This document shows positions 39,801-50,478 of a DNA stretch of 64,000 bases, piece after piece. The position numbers and the translations under genes are program-made. This stretch comes from Nemopilema nomurai. Taxonomy: Eukaryota; Cnidaria; Scyphozoa; Rhizostomeae; Rhizostomatidae. Each line of letters opens with the position of its first letter. The first letter of the stretch is position 1. Location: the NCBI GenBank assembly GCA_003864495.1, contig ML133401.1, forward strand, positions 6,315,189-6,379,188. Direction: 5' to 3'. The notes beneath the pieces were generated by a model. The model had not been told where the DNA came from and did not search any database. It saw only the letters and a program-made list of their open reading frames with translations.

Positions 39801-41450
39801 CAACAGATGACGACAAACTTGCAGTGCCTTACGTTTCAGTGGTTTAAAGCGAACAGACATTTTAACGCGTCGTAGTGAAACATCTGTGCGATTCCTGCTG
39901 ATTTTATTTTAGATAAATCCATACGACTTTTTGCAATGTTTGCGGTAAACTGTTGCCTAATGCAAATTGTTTACAACGACGTTACCATCTGCAGTGTAAC
40001 TGAGGAGACTGTAAGCATTAAATGTAAATGGTTGGCTGCTTTGAGAGTTTGAATCACTGATTTCACCAATCTTCAGCCACCTGATAACCACAAAAGTCGT
40101 TGTAACAACTAGCTGGTTAGATATAAAGAGTTGAAATTATCAGGAGTTAATTTTAGAAGTTATCGTCATCAATTGTTTGGCTTCTAGTAGAGTTCCACGA
40201 GTAATAAAGAGGAAAGTAGAAATTTAATTCTAAGAGAAGGACTCTACTCCAAATCATAATCAGAATATTATCAACTTTCATCGACTTCATTGTTCTGTAC
40301 ACTTATGTTTGCTGATTTTCGTTAAAATTTGCTTTGATAAATTATACATACTATGTATTTAGCAATCTTACATTAACGGTGGAGTAAAACGTCCTAACTC
40401 AAAGTAAGCAAGCCGATGAAAAAACCAAGGCATCATTGATTGTCATATTTACTTTTGGTTGGACATCATGCACCTCCTGGCTGAAAACCAAGTTTCAGGC
40501 ACATGCTATAGAAATTTTACTCAGACTGTGCGGTTCCTCTAAGCATCCTTAGGCCTCGAAGGACACTGAAGGTGCGCAATTTCAATGCATAGGCAACTCG
40601 CAATCCGTCTTGATTAACGAGCGCTGTCTATTGAAATTGGTTGAGAATCCAACAATCCAATAACACAGCAAAGAATTTACACATGTGCCTCGAAAGAACT
40701 GGCAATAGGAATGCGAGACACGATCTGCATCTTTAATTTGTTGCGAATTGTTCACTAGTTAAGGATCAATCTATTTCACTAAACGCGAGTGCTCTTCGCT
40801 TTCTAGACCTGAATTCAAGAGGTTCATTGTATCTAAACGCTAGCTGCTTCATTGCTGTCTACTGGACATTTTCTACCGAACAACCTGCTTGATATTGCAG
40901 GTCAAGATTTTTAATCGTGTGACAAACAGGATGTAAGTCACGCATCGACACTTATTGACTTTGCTTACAATTAATTGTAGATGGTAAATGTTTCTGTTTA
41001 TCATTGATATGACTTGGATTGCAAAAGTGAAGCATAGGAGCTTTTTCAAACGCCTGCACATATTAAGTCTACCTGTGAACTATTTTTGAAGTAAAAAATG
41101 GATTGTTATCGGCCATTTCACGCCCTTAATATTGAAGAAATAATCTGGGAAAGGTAATATGAAGAAAATATAGAGAAAAGTGAACACACAGTGGTTGCTT
41201 CACTTCTTAAGTGAATCTGACATGCCAACTTTGATATTATTTCGTAGCTCAACGTATTTGGGAATGAACGATTTCAGTCTCTTTGAACAACTTCAGTAGG
41301 ACTGTCTTCTTGAAATCTCTTTGTTGTTTTCACTTTGAGCTGTACATCTTGCATCTTCCTTGAAAGGAAGGCATGGGCGTCATCTTAATTTTGATACTTT
41401 TTCATCTGTCTCTTATTTCTTACAGACAAGTGTTCACACCTAGGAGTGAT

Positions 41451-41465
41451 ATGGCAATGCGATGA
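41451..41465 (+). promoter_or_regulatory. Upstream ORF overlapping the neurexin-like start codon
   Basis: ATG GCA ATG CGA TGA starts at 41451. Its TGA (41463-41465) overlaps the main ATG (41462-41464) as ATGA. If it is in the mRNA, a four-codon uORF ends exactly on the main start, an arrangement that can tune translation by reinitiation. Confidence 0.45.
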
Positions 41466-44400
41466 GAACTTGGAACGAAATGGAATTTTGTAAACCGTTA
41501 CGAGTAGTTGTTGTCTTCTGCACAATCGTTCATCTACATCGCGTTACTGGCATCATACCAAAGCACTCAGTGACCCTGCTCGATAAAGACCATTCTTACG
41601 TGGAATATGAGCAGTGGAACTCGACAAGTATGAAGCAGCTTTCATTTTCATTCAAAACATTCTGCTCCTCGTGCTTTCTACTGTATTTGGATAACAAGAC
41701 AGGGAAAAGGGAGACAGATAATTATTTGCTTCTGACCTTGGTCGATGGTCAGCTGAACGTGGGAATCCATCGGAAAAGCAGCACAAACTACTTGAAAAAT
41801 ACGTTTGCTATAGCCAACGACCTATCAGATATAGCCTGGCACAAGGTCGAAATCACGATATCAAAGAGAGGCTCGTTCATCAGCGTGGAGAACGAGAAAA
41901 GAACGTTGATAGAGGACGATGCTTTTCTACTCTCTTCGCGGTTGTTTTTTGGAGGCATAGAGAGCGACGCAGCCATTTCAGCAGCTGTCGACCGACCGAA
42001 AATCAACTATTTGCAAAGGTTACAGCAACTCTATCCTGTTAATATCTAGTTCTCTTACGTTGTCCAATGTCTTGCCCTTATTGCGCGCGCTGATATTGTG
42101 ACGCATTTGACTCTTTTTCTACCCAAGACTTCTCTTTTCTACCTGTCAGAAAATTTCACATTTTTGCTTTTGATAATGAGAACAGCAACCATGGCTTAAA
42201 ATCCATTCTTAGGATACGTTCTGAATTAATATTTATGCACAATAAAGTCGATTTCGTTAACTTCATGGGCTTAGTCAGTTCAAACAACGGAAAATAGTTA
42301 AAAAAGCTTATAATCGAGGAAAACCGTTAACTGTTTGTGTGCATTGACTGATTCCGTCTGAAAAATTTTGCTCATAAATTTTTGACAAACCATCTTGTAT
42401 TGTTTTTGCCCAACATTTTTTTCTTTATATATTTGATCTTAGATTTGTTGGTTGCATTGGCTCAGTAACCTTTGTCTTAAAAAATTCGACAAGAAAACGA
42501 GGAAAGGAAATCAGAAAAAGCAAAACGAGCTCCGGTTGTCTTGACAACTGTAGGGATGACTCCTGCAAAAACGGGGGCAGATGTTACAACTGGCTCAATC
42601 AAACAGCGTGCGATTGCGTCGGCACAGGGTTTCAAGGAGCAACGTGTACTAGTGGCAAGTAAACTTTTTGTGTTGTGTTTTGGCTAGAGTTGGCAATCAA
42701 AACAATACAGCGTATTCACTTGATATCATAGCCATAACATATCATATCATATCATATCATATCATATCATATCATATCATATCATATCATATCATATCAT
42801 ATCATATCATATCATATCATATCATATCATATCATATCATATCATATATCATATCATATCATATCATATCAATCATATCATATCATATCATATCATATCA
42901 TATCATATATCATATCATATCATATCATATCATATCATATCATAGCGTTCGGCTGTAGGGCTAGATCGCTTTCTGCCTCCATTTCTTCTTATTAAGGAAA
43001 AACAGTTAAATTGTAGAGGTGAAGGGAAATCGCTCTCCTGCAAATGCAAAGGCTTGTGTAAAGCGATACAAAAACCAAGCTTATGTTCTTAGAATGATTA
43101 TACAAGACTTACATCGCAACTGTTTTTTCAATGTTGAGAGAAGTTTCTGTCGACAACGCTTTTATAAGATTTTCGATGACAATAATGCATATGAAATAAT
43201 TAAAAAATATCTACATATGTTTAGAAAACTTACTTTAATTTCTACCTGCAGCTACTGAAGTTGTGTTCTTAAACCAATCGGAGTTCATCGGAATCTCCAC
43301 GAGCCTTTGGAAACAGCCGACAACGTTTAAGCTGAGATTTCGCACCATTCATTCTGACGGTCTTCTAATTGGCACAAGAAGAAAGGCCCGGGGTTTTTAT
43401 GTGGCAATTAAGCAGGGATACCTCAACGTTTTTCTTCAGCCCAGAAAAGGTATTTGGAAATACGTGATCATTCCTTCTTAGCCACCCAATTTCCTATAAT
43501 TTGCAAACGAGTAAGTTGAATCACTTTGGCATAGGGGCGCACTTGGTACAGACCCTATATACTCTCATATCTCGAAGAAGATTAATCATTAGTGCGTTTT
43601 CTTAGATTCAAGGTAGCAACACTGTCAGTTCAAGCCGCTGTATTCTGACGTCATTTCATATGCAACTTACCCAATTGAAATTTACTTTCACTTGAATGTC
43701 ATAATCTGTACATGGCATGTAGATGAACATCTGGCAAACCTGTAGAGCAGGCATATCAACACCAAGATCTTTTTGGCCTCAAATACCTGATTTACTTTCA
43801 CCTCCATTCTAGTAGATGACACTTGATAATTAAGAGGGAGATGGCCATAATGAAATCGTCACAGCAGCGACCATAGTTCAAGGTCTTCTTCAAGGTTACT
43901 TCTGGATAAGTGGTAACTGGAATGTTTGTAGCTTTTTGGACACTAAGCTGATAAATTTTGCTTTGTAGTTTTACTCCTCGGCGATGGCTATCTTCACGAC
44001 GGACAGTGGCACTTCTTGCAAATCAAATTGTCGGAATTTGCAGTCGATGTCTCTTTGGACAGAACGTAAGATCTCTTAAAATCTAATTTCCCAATTGTTC
44101 CTAATAGCATGACTTTTATGTACATGAAAGTTTCATCAAATGAATTAGTAGCGTTCTAGTATTGAGAACAATTCTAGAGTACTGAATAAGTGAGTGGTTA
44201 TAATAACTGAGAGAGGCTGGTTGGGGGAAAAGGGGAATGAAAAGAATTAACTTTTTTTTGAAATAGAAATTTTTTTTAAACTTTTCATTGCACTTTTGTA
44301 GACGTTTTCATTTGGTTCTGTGATGCGTTGAACGCATTAGATATCTCTTGCATGAGCTAATAAAAGGGGACAGGAAGAGTAAGTTAATAATAAGAAGAGG

Positions 44401-47400
44401 AAGATCATCTTTAATGCTCTAGAGTATGCATATTAATTGTATAGCACTTCTGATTCCGCAAAAGTGCTCAATGGAAGCTTATTCGTAAGATTGCTCCATC
44501 CTGCCCTTCTAACAGACAAGTTGCTTTTCAACTACCATTATACCATTTCAAGTGATCTTTTTATCAGGAAGAAAATGCGCCAAAGCCTTGTAACGATGTC
44601 CTTCTTAGCTTAGTTCCGAAACATAGAGATATTTTGACGTTTTTTCTTTTCTTGTAATTTTCTTCTTTTTTATCTTGTTATTAACTTAGAATTTCCAAGT
44701 CATTTCAAAGCGATGAGCAGCTACAGATTTTAGAGTTTCCCATTTACATCGGAAGCATTCCCAAAGACACCAAACAAGATAAATCATCCCCTGAAATTCA
44801 ATCATTTGTTGGATGTGTTCAGGACATCTATTTGAACAAAGTATAACCATTAGTTCAATAAAAATATTCCCTTATCTTATGACTTTATGTTTTGTAGTTT
44901 TCTACACTTGAAGTTTCTAACTTCTATCAAACGTTAATATACGATCTGGAACTTATTAATATATTTTCATCAAATGTTTTTATCGAAAAGTTGCTATCAT
45001 CTTTACTTCTCTTTTTCTCTAGAACTAAAAACGCACCGTATAGTTTTATCGGCATTCTCTTTATTTCGCAAGATTAGCCTAGCATTATTCATAATCTAAA
45101 ACTTCATCTTAGCAAATCGGCCATCTATCATTAAATGTTGGGCAATTAAGAGTATCTACCCTTGAACAACAAAGCTTAGCTGTTTTGTTTCTCTCTTTGC
45201 AGATGGAAGTTGTTAACAAGATGCTTTATACTGCTGACTCCACGTTGTCCTATTCAAAGACGATTTTGAAAAATTGTCCTATGAAACAAGAAAGCAAAAC
45301 AGAAGCAAGAAAAAGAATTAATGGTTAGTTTACATCTGAACTTTAGTCTTTTAGACTTTGCCATTTACAATCACATCTCTAACTCTTAGATTTAACATCA
45401 AAATCTGACATTACTTACACAAGTCTCATTGAATGACTGAATAAAAATGATTTTGTTAACAAACAAAGGATATGCAATATTATTTTTATTGTAAAATTAT
45501 CCATATAAAAATGCAAGAATAGCAATTGGCTTTTCAAGGGCAAACGTATTTGAAATAAGGCAATCGAACGAAAATTTTCAGCCTTTTGCAAATGTGTGAA
45601 GAAAACTCGCAATGCAGAAAGTATAAATGCATCACTTTTCTTTTTGTATCAGAGGACTTTGTGCAAAAAGGGGCATATTGTGAAAAATGTGATGCCGTCA
45701 GACAATAAGCAGTCTGAAAATGTCTGCCTTCTTCTTACGTCAAAGCTATCCAATCGGCAACAGTAAAGTTTTTGTGCTGAAGTTGCTCTTTTGTAATAAG
45801 AAAACATTTATTTCTATGACCATGACATGTTTTTGCTCCTATCTCGAAGTGCAATATATTATGCTTCTTCTTACATTGTAAAAGATCAAAAATACAATCA
45901 TAGAACTTTTCATGCAAATATACAGGCCCGTCTAAGGAGTGAAAAGTCAAGGCTTGCATATTTTCTTTTAACTTTGCTTTTGGATTCACATAAACGCAAT
46001 AAAAATTTCTAATGAGCTACTCTTTGTCAAACGCAAGTAGTGACGGTTTAGAGAAAGTAGCAAACTATTGAAAATTCCGATTCTTGTTTGCAAGAAAAGG
46101 GTGTCTATGCAGGATTTTTATTACAAAACACATCTCCACGCCACTTTTGTTTGCTACCACCCTTTATCCCCAATAGCAATGCACTAAATTGTTTCTCGCA
46201 ATTAATTTAGAAGAATGAGCATAAATCTTCCAGTTCAAATTTAATTGTTTTCTTGTCATTCTTATACTTACCAAGAGAATCTCGCTTTGTGGATAGCCAG
46301 ACAAATTACGATCCAATTATTACGAGCAATTCTTCTTCTAGCTCGGAAGCAACAGAAAGCGCCAAGCAAGCCACCCACAAAACAAGGGGACGCGAAAATG
46401 AAGAACGGTAAGCGGGTAGACCAGAAGGCAGGCAAGCAGGAGGAGAAGGTATCTTTGCACAACATGCTCACTTTCGAGGCTGTTCAAATAATTCTAGTTT
46501 TGTTGTTGCAGGCTCTCGAACTGCACCGCCAATAATTGCCATTATAGTGCCACAATTAAAAAGTGACATCCTACAGGCGACAGAACGATGCAAATGACTA
46601 TTGAAAAATTCAGACCCTCCAAATTCTGTGACCTGTAGTGCTGTGATCGTCCCAGTTAATTTACCGAGTTAATTATCTAATTAAATACTTCGCTGAAAGT
46701 GGAGTAGGCACCGCGCAGCGGTTTAATAATGCAGAGGCTGCACACCGAGATGGAGTTGGGGTCCATGGGCCGGCCCCTTGGCTATAAAAAATGTTTGAAA
46801 GCCACACACTAAAAAAAGTTAGAAAATGCATTACTCAAAATGTACTTGCTTCTTTGCATCATTGTCTATGTACATTTCAGCTCATAAAAATTCAAATTAG
46901 CTGATATGATAAGTATATTAGAGCAAGCTTTCATCATTGCAAATGCAATACCGCAGTACGGAAAAACCTACTTGTAGGCAAAAATAGTTGGAAAAACCTC
47001 ATATTTCCTCCTTTGTGAAAGCCTTAACATTTATCTTTGAAAAAGTGAGATTTTGGCACTGAAAAGATATTTTACTTGGGGATAAAACAATCCGGAATAA
47101 AGCAACCACCCCCTGCCCCTTTTGCCCACACCCCTGTGGGGGACATTGTCTTTTGACCTTGATCTCTTATACATAATTTCAGTTGGAAGGAGGCTTCCTG
47201 TAGTTCAGGTACAAAGAGGGGTCTTTACAGATTTTGCTTTCTCTGACGGCTTTCACTTGAAAATTCTACTCGATTTAACCAATTGGCGTTTGGCTGAAGA
47301 TGGATCTTCAATGCATATGCAGCACTGATTTCGATACTGTAACACTACAATAAAGTTAAATTTGCAAGACCAAAATTCTAAATGCTATTGAAGATGCTAA

Positions 47401-47896
47401 GCTCTAGTCTCTATTCAATATGTTGTTACAGACATTTTGCTAAGGTGAAATCAACTGGTAAGATTGAGAACAAAATGAAAATAGATTTCTCGTGCTATTT
47501 GTAACAGAATGCAAGGAGCAGTACCCGCTATCTGATATGCAAATATATATTTGTTCATCAACAAATAACTATTTCATTCTTTTGTTGACTAAAGTTTTGT
47601 GAATTTTTTCGTAGGGACCGAGCAGTGAAGAGAAGCTTGCTGCTGCAAACAACAAAGACCTAATTGCTTGGATAACGAGTGGGGTAGTCAGCGGGACGAT
47701 TGTGCTCATGATTATGACAGCCTGTGCCATTCACTACTTCAAGTTCAAGTATGAAAACATTTTTGTTGCAAGAATGCATGAACAAGAAAACATGCAAGAG
47801 CAGCAAGCAAATTTGAGCAGCATGCAAATGTTTCCCAAACAGCAGGCTGTCGTGTTTTTACCTGAAAAACAGGTCACTAAGGTTGTTAATCTTTGA
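41462..47896 (+). CDS. Neurexin-like single-pass receptor: LNS-EGF-LNS-stalk-TM
   Basis: Exons seen: 41462-42017, 42494-42658 (or ending at 42651), 43252-43449, 43969-44065, 44691-44840, 45203-45323, 46278-46407, 47615-47896. Exon 1 encodes a signal peptide (VVVVFCTIVHL core) and a laminin-G/LNS domain (LLLTLVDGQLNVGI, IAWHKVEITI, RLFFGGIESD). Exon 2 is an EGF-like domain with six cysteines (CRDDSCKNGGRCYNW, then CDC and C). Exons 3-6 form a second LNS (FKLRFRTIHSDGLLIG, GDGYLHDGQWHFLQI, PIYIGSIPKD, SFVGCVQDIYLNK). The 46278 exon is a Ser/Thr-rich stalk. The last exon has one membrane helix (AWITSGVVSGTIVLMIMTAC) and a Gln/Met-rich tail ending VVNL. Family knowledge: LNS-EGF-LNS is the neurexin repeat used in cell adhesion. 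Phase does not match at two joins (EGF to LNS2 with the 42658 donor, and stalk to TM), so one or two short exons are missing from this list. Confidence 0.8.
42737..42944 (+). repeat. (TATCA)n microsatellite, about 41 units
   Basis: About 208 bases of TATCA repeats with three small interruptions (near 42845, 42870 and 42908). It lies in the intron directly after the EGF exon of the neurexin-like gene. It has no stop in any plus-strand frame, which explains the spurious ORF that covers it. Confidence 0.98.
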
Positions 47897-49343
47897 TTGA
47901 GCAAACTCAGTTTCATGGCGAAGGGTCCCTGTGGGCTGAAGCCAGGCAGGAAAATGAAGAGGCTGCACAGGAGCGATGCAGTACGCACTTGCAAACAAAC
48001 GTGATTGCATGACTGTTAATTGTTCGTAGCATAAGTCACTATACTGCATCATAGTTTATCGTTTCCTTTGAACTAATACTGAAGACCTTCATGGGCGTAC
48101 CGTTCAGAAGGAAAGGATGGTCGAAATTTTCTATTTGGGGGCAACATGTTGAGTACCTAAGGAGGCCTTGATATGGTTATGGTCGACAGGCCAAGAAATA
48201 TTTTTATGCAACTCTCTATATTGGCTAAAACATACTATGAATTCGATACAACATATTACGAACAACATATAAAACCCATTCTGCTGTAAAAAATAAGACA
48301 ACAGTAAAAATTTGTTCTTCAAAAGCCTATCCTTAAAAAAAGAAAACAAAATGAATTTTTGTATTTTTCAAATTTTTGCAAAGGGCATTTTGAGGCTTGT
48401 TTGCACCCAACGATTCCCCACGGTACACCCCTTTAGTTCGGAAACGCTATCGTAAACAACAGCATCAAGAAATCACTTCTAATCCCCTTCAACGGGATGC
48501 ACATAGACCAGTTCAAATGGGCCGATCCCTTTCATCCATTTTGGTTTCCCTCATGGGCTATCACTTCTGCCTCAAGTAGGTGCAACGATTTATTTTAACA
48601 TGTTTATGATGCATTACCTATGCAGTAAGATTTTGAATTTTTTTTCGTGAATCATGTCTCATTATGGCTTGAACGTAAAACATTGTTTGAACTTAAAGTG
48701 GCTGTTGCTTGGCACATCTGTATGAATTCTTCACAAAATGCCACGTGCAACCTATGTTGCATGGAAGTTCTGTTGCATAGAGTCTGACGTTTAAGAAGAA
48801 TTAGTTATACCTGAGAAAGTCACATGAGCTATAAATTGAATAGCAAAAAAATAGTTCTTCGATTTATTTGTTTGATTTTTGATGACTGAAAATAACGCTA
48901 GGTTCAGGCACTCTCATGTAGCCTATCTTGCTACCTTACCATTCTTTTTGCTTTTGAATTTTCTTCAAAATCTCTGTTGCATTTTTGACGCATTTCAGTG
49001 TAGGATTTCTTCAAAATCATAGGCTCGTGTGAGCCTTTGTTTGCCAAACCCTTTACATCATATTTGGTTGATATTCTGGCTTTTGGCTGTATTTTCTAGC
49101 CTCGTGTGCGTTTTCCTCTAAATCTCATATTGATACTTAGTCTATGTTGAGTCTATATCCCGTAAATTTTCTCGGAGACCAGCTACTGCCTAGGCCGTTT
49201 GTCCACTAAGCAGAACTTGCTGTCTTTCCATCGACACTCCCATTCATAGTCAAGCTACGCGGAGGACCAAACAGTGGACTGTAGTCTATGTAGCAGTAAA
49301 GTAACAGTCTGGATAAAGACTTCTTTCCTCCATTGATTTCCAG

Positions 49344-49483
49344 ATGAGACTGCACATGATCCAAGAAAGGAAAATTACGTCATTCACAAATCCAAGAAGC
49401 TTTCTATGATCAAGCTGCTGAAAAACGTGAGGCTAAGTGAAGTCACACAATTGGCCGTACTTTGCATGGAACAGCAGTTATAG
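49344..49483 (+). other. Possible coding exon, 46 codons, unassigned
   Basis: A good acceptor (CATTGATTTCCAG ending at 49343) is followed by 46 open codons ending in TAG at 49481-49483. The encoded residues look protein-like (ENYVIHKSKKLSMIKLLKN). It lies 1.4 kb past the neurexin-like stop and could be an alternative cytoplasmic tail exon. Its phase does not match the donor I can see in the TM exon (AA|GTATGA near 47748), so the link is speculative. Confidence 0.25.
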
Positions 49484-49501
49484 CTTCTGCTGTTCCATGC
49501 A
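49463..49501. repeat. Perfect 15-bp inverted repeat (hairpin)
   Basis: TGCATGGAACAGCAG at 49463-49477 and its exact reverse complement at 49487-49501, separated by a 9-base loop. Confidence 0.95.
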
Positions 49502-50370
49502 GTTTGAAAATGTATTTGTCCACAAAAGTTTATCATACTTGATATCGGAGGATAGCAGAACCATTCATTAAGTTTGATCTTCTAATACAAGGTCTTTGTG
49601 ATACAAGGCAAAACTCTCCTTACAGGGACTTAAAATGCCCCGAAAAGGAATGACCACGGATACAAGACTGTGACTTTGCAATTTTATACAACGAATCAAG
49701 CTAGCCCTAGAGTGCAGAGAGATAACTGAGGTCTTTTAAGCAACGTTCTAAGAAGGGCTTTCCGGTATGAAATAGAGTGCATGAACGATTCCACGCAAAC
49801 TCAGAAAGCCAGTTTTGAGATTATCAATGATCAGTTGCTCTCCAATTATCAATTGGATGTTGATGATCGGTCGACTGATCCAGCTGAAAGTGAGATTTAA
49901 CAAAATTACAGTTTTCAAAGTTTATGTCAATAGTCTTCATTAACAGGTTTATTTTTTGAACCTCAAGTTAACCGGTCAAGCTTATTAAGATAACAAGACT
50001 TTCCATTAAAAGTCGTCTGATTTCAAAGGGCTCTGAGTTTTATTTACAGCGTAAATGTTTTTAATGGAATAATTAAGGTTGCCAGCTAAAATTTAGCCTT
50101 TAAGCTTATTTCGAATGGCTAAATACTCTTACTAAGTCCCCGATATAATTTCGACTGAACTTTTTTCGATAGGTCACTTTTCTAATGATTCATGTTTTTG
50201 GAGTCACGTGAGACAAATATTAACCAACTAATCAGTGTCAGGTCACTAGTACTAATCTTGTGAACACCCAATGACATTCACCAATCGCACTTAAATGTTA
50301 TTTGCTTGCCAAGTTAATATCATTTTGCCAATTAACCGTGAATACCGTTATGTTTGATTGAAGGCCCCCT

Positions 50371-50478
50371 TCTCTTAAACGCCTCCATCAAATAGAGGCC
50401 TCCCTATTTTTAAATTTATTTTCGCTAACACCCCCTCTAGTAGACGCCCCTTCGAACACCCACCCCCTTGTAGAGCCG
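50371..50478 (+). repeat. C-rich degenerate repeat module
   Basis: A string of related short motifs: AAGGCCCCCTT, AAACGCCTCC, AGAGGCCTCCC, AACACCCCCTC, TAGACGCCCC, AACACCCACCCCC. It stands out sharply from the AT-rich surroundings. It may be a fragment of a repetitive element, but no ends could be defined. Confidence 0.55.

Larger units (their letters stand above)
29929..41450. other. Long intergenic region without a recognised gene
   Basis: About 11.5 kb of AT-rich sequence in which no ORF longer than about 130 codons occurs and none resembles a known family. It contains a fossil reverse transcriptase fragment near 34 kb and a 21-bp duplication at 36.77 kb. A good splice acceptor (TTATTTCTTACAG ending at 41425) just before the neurexin-like start suggests that an untranslated 5' exon of that gene lies somewhere in this region. 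Confidence 0.55.

Noticed and set aside
42668..42958. 96-codon plus-strand ORF
   Set aside because: It is only the TATCA microsatellite, which lacks stops in all plus-strand frames.
46245..46535. 96-codon ORF as the reading of the stalk exon
   Set aside because: The alternative frame from 46278 joins in phase with the LNS2 exon, gives a Ser/Thr-rich stalk and ends at a strong donor (CG|GTAAGC).
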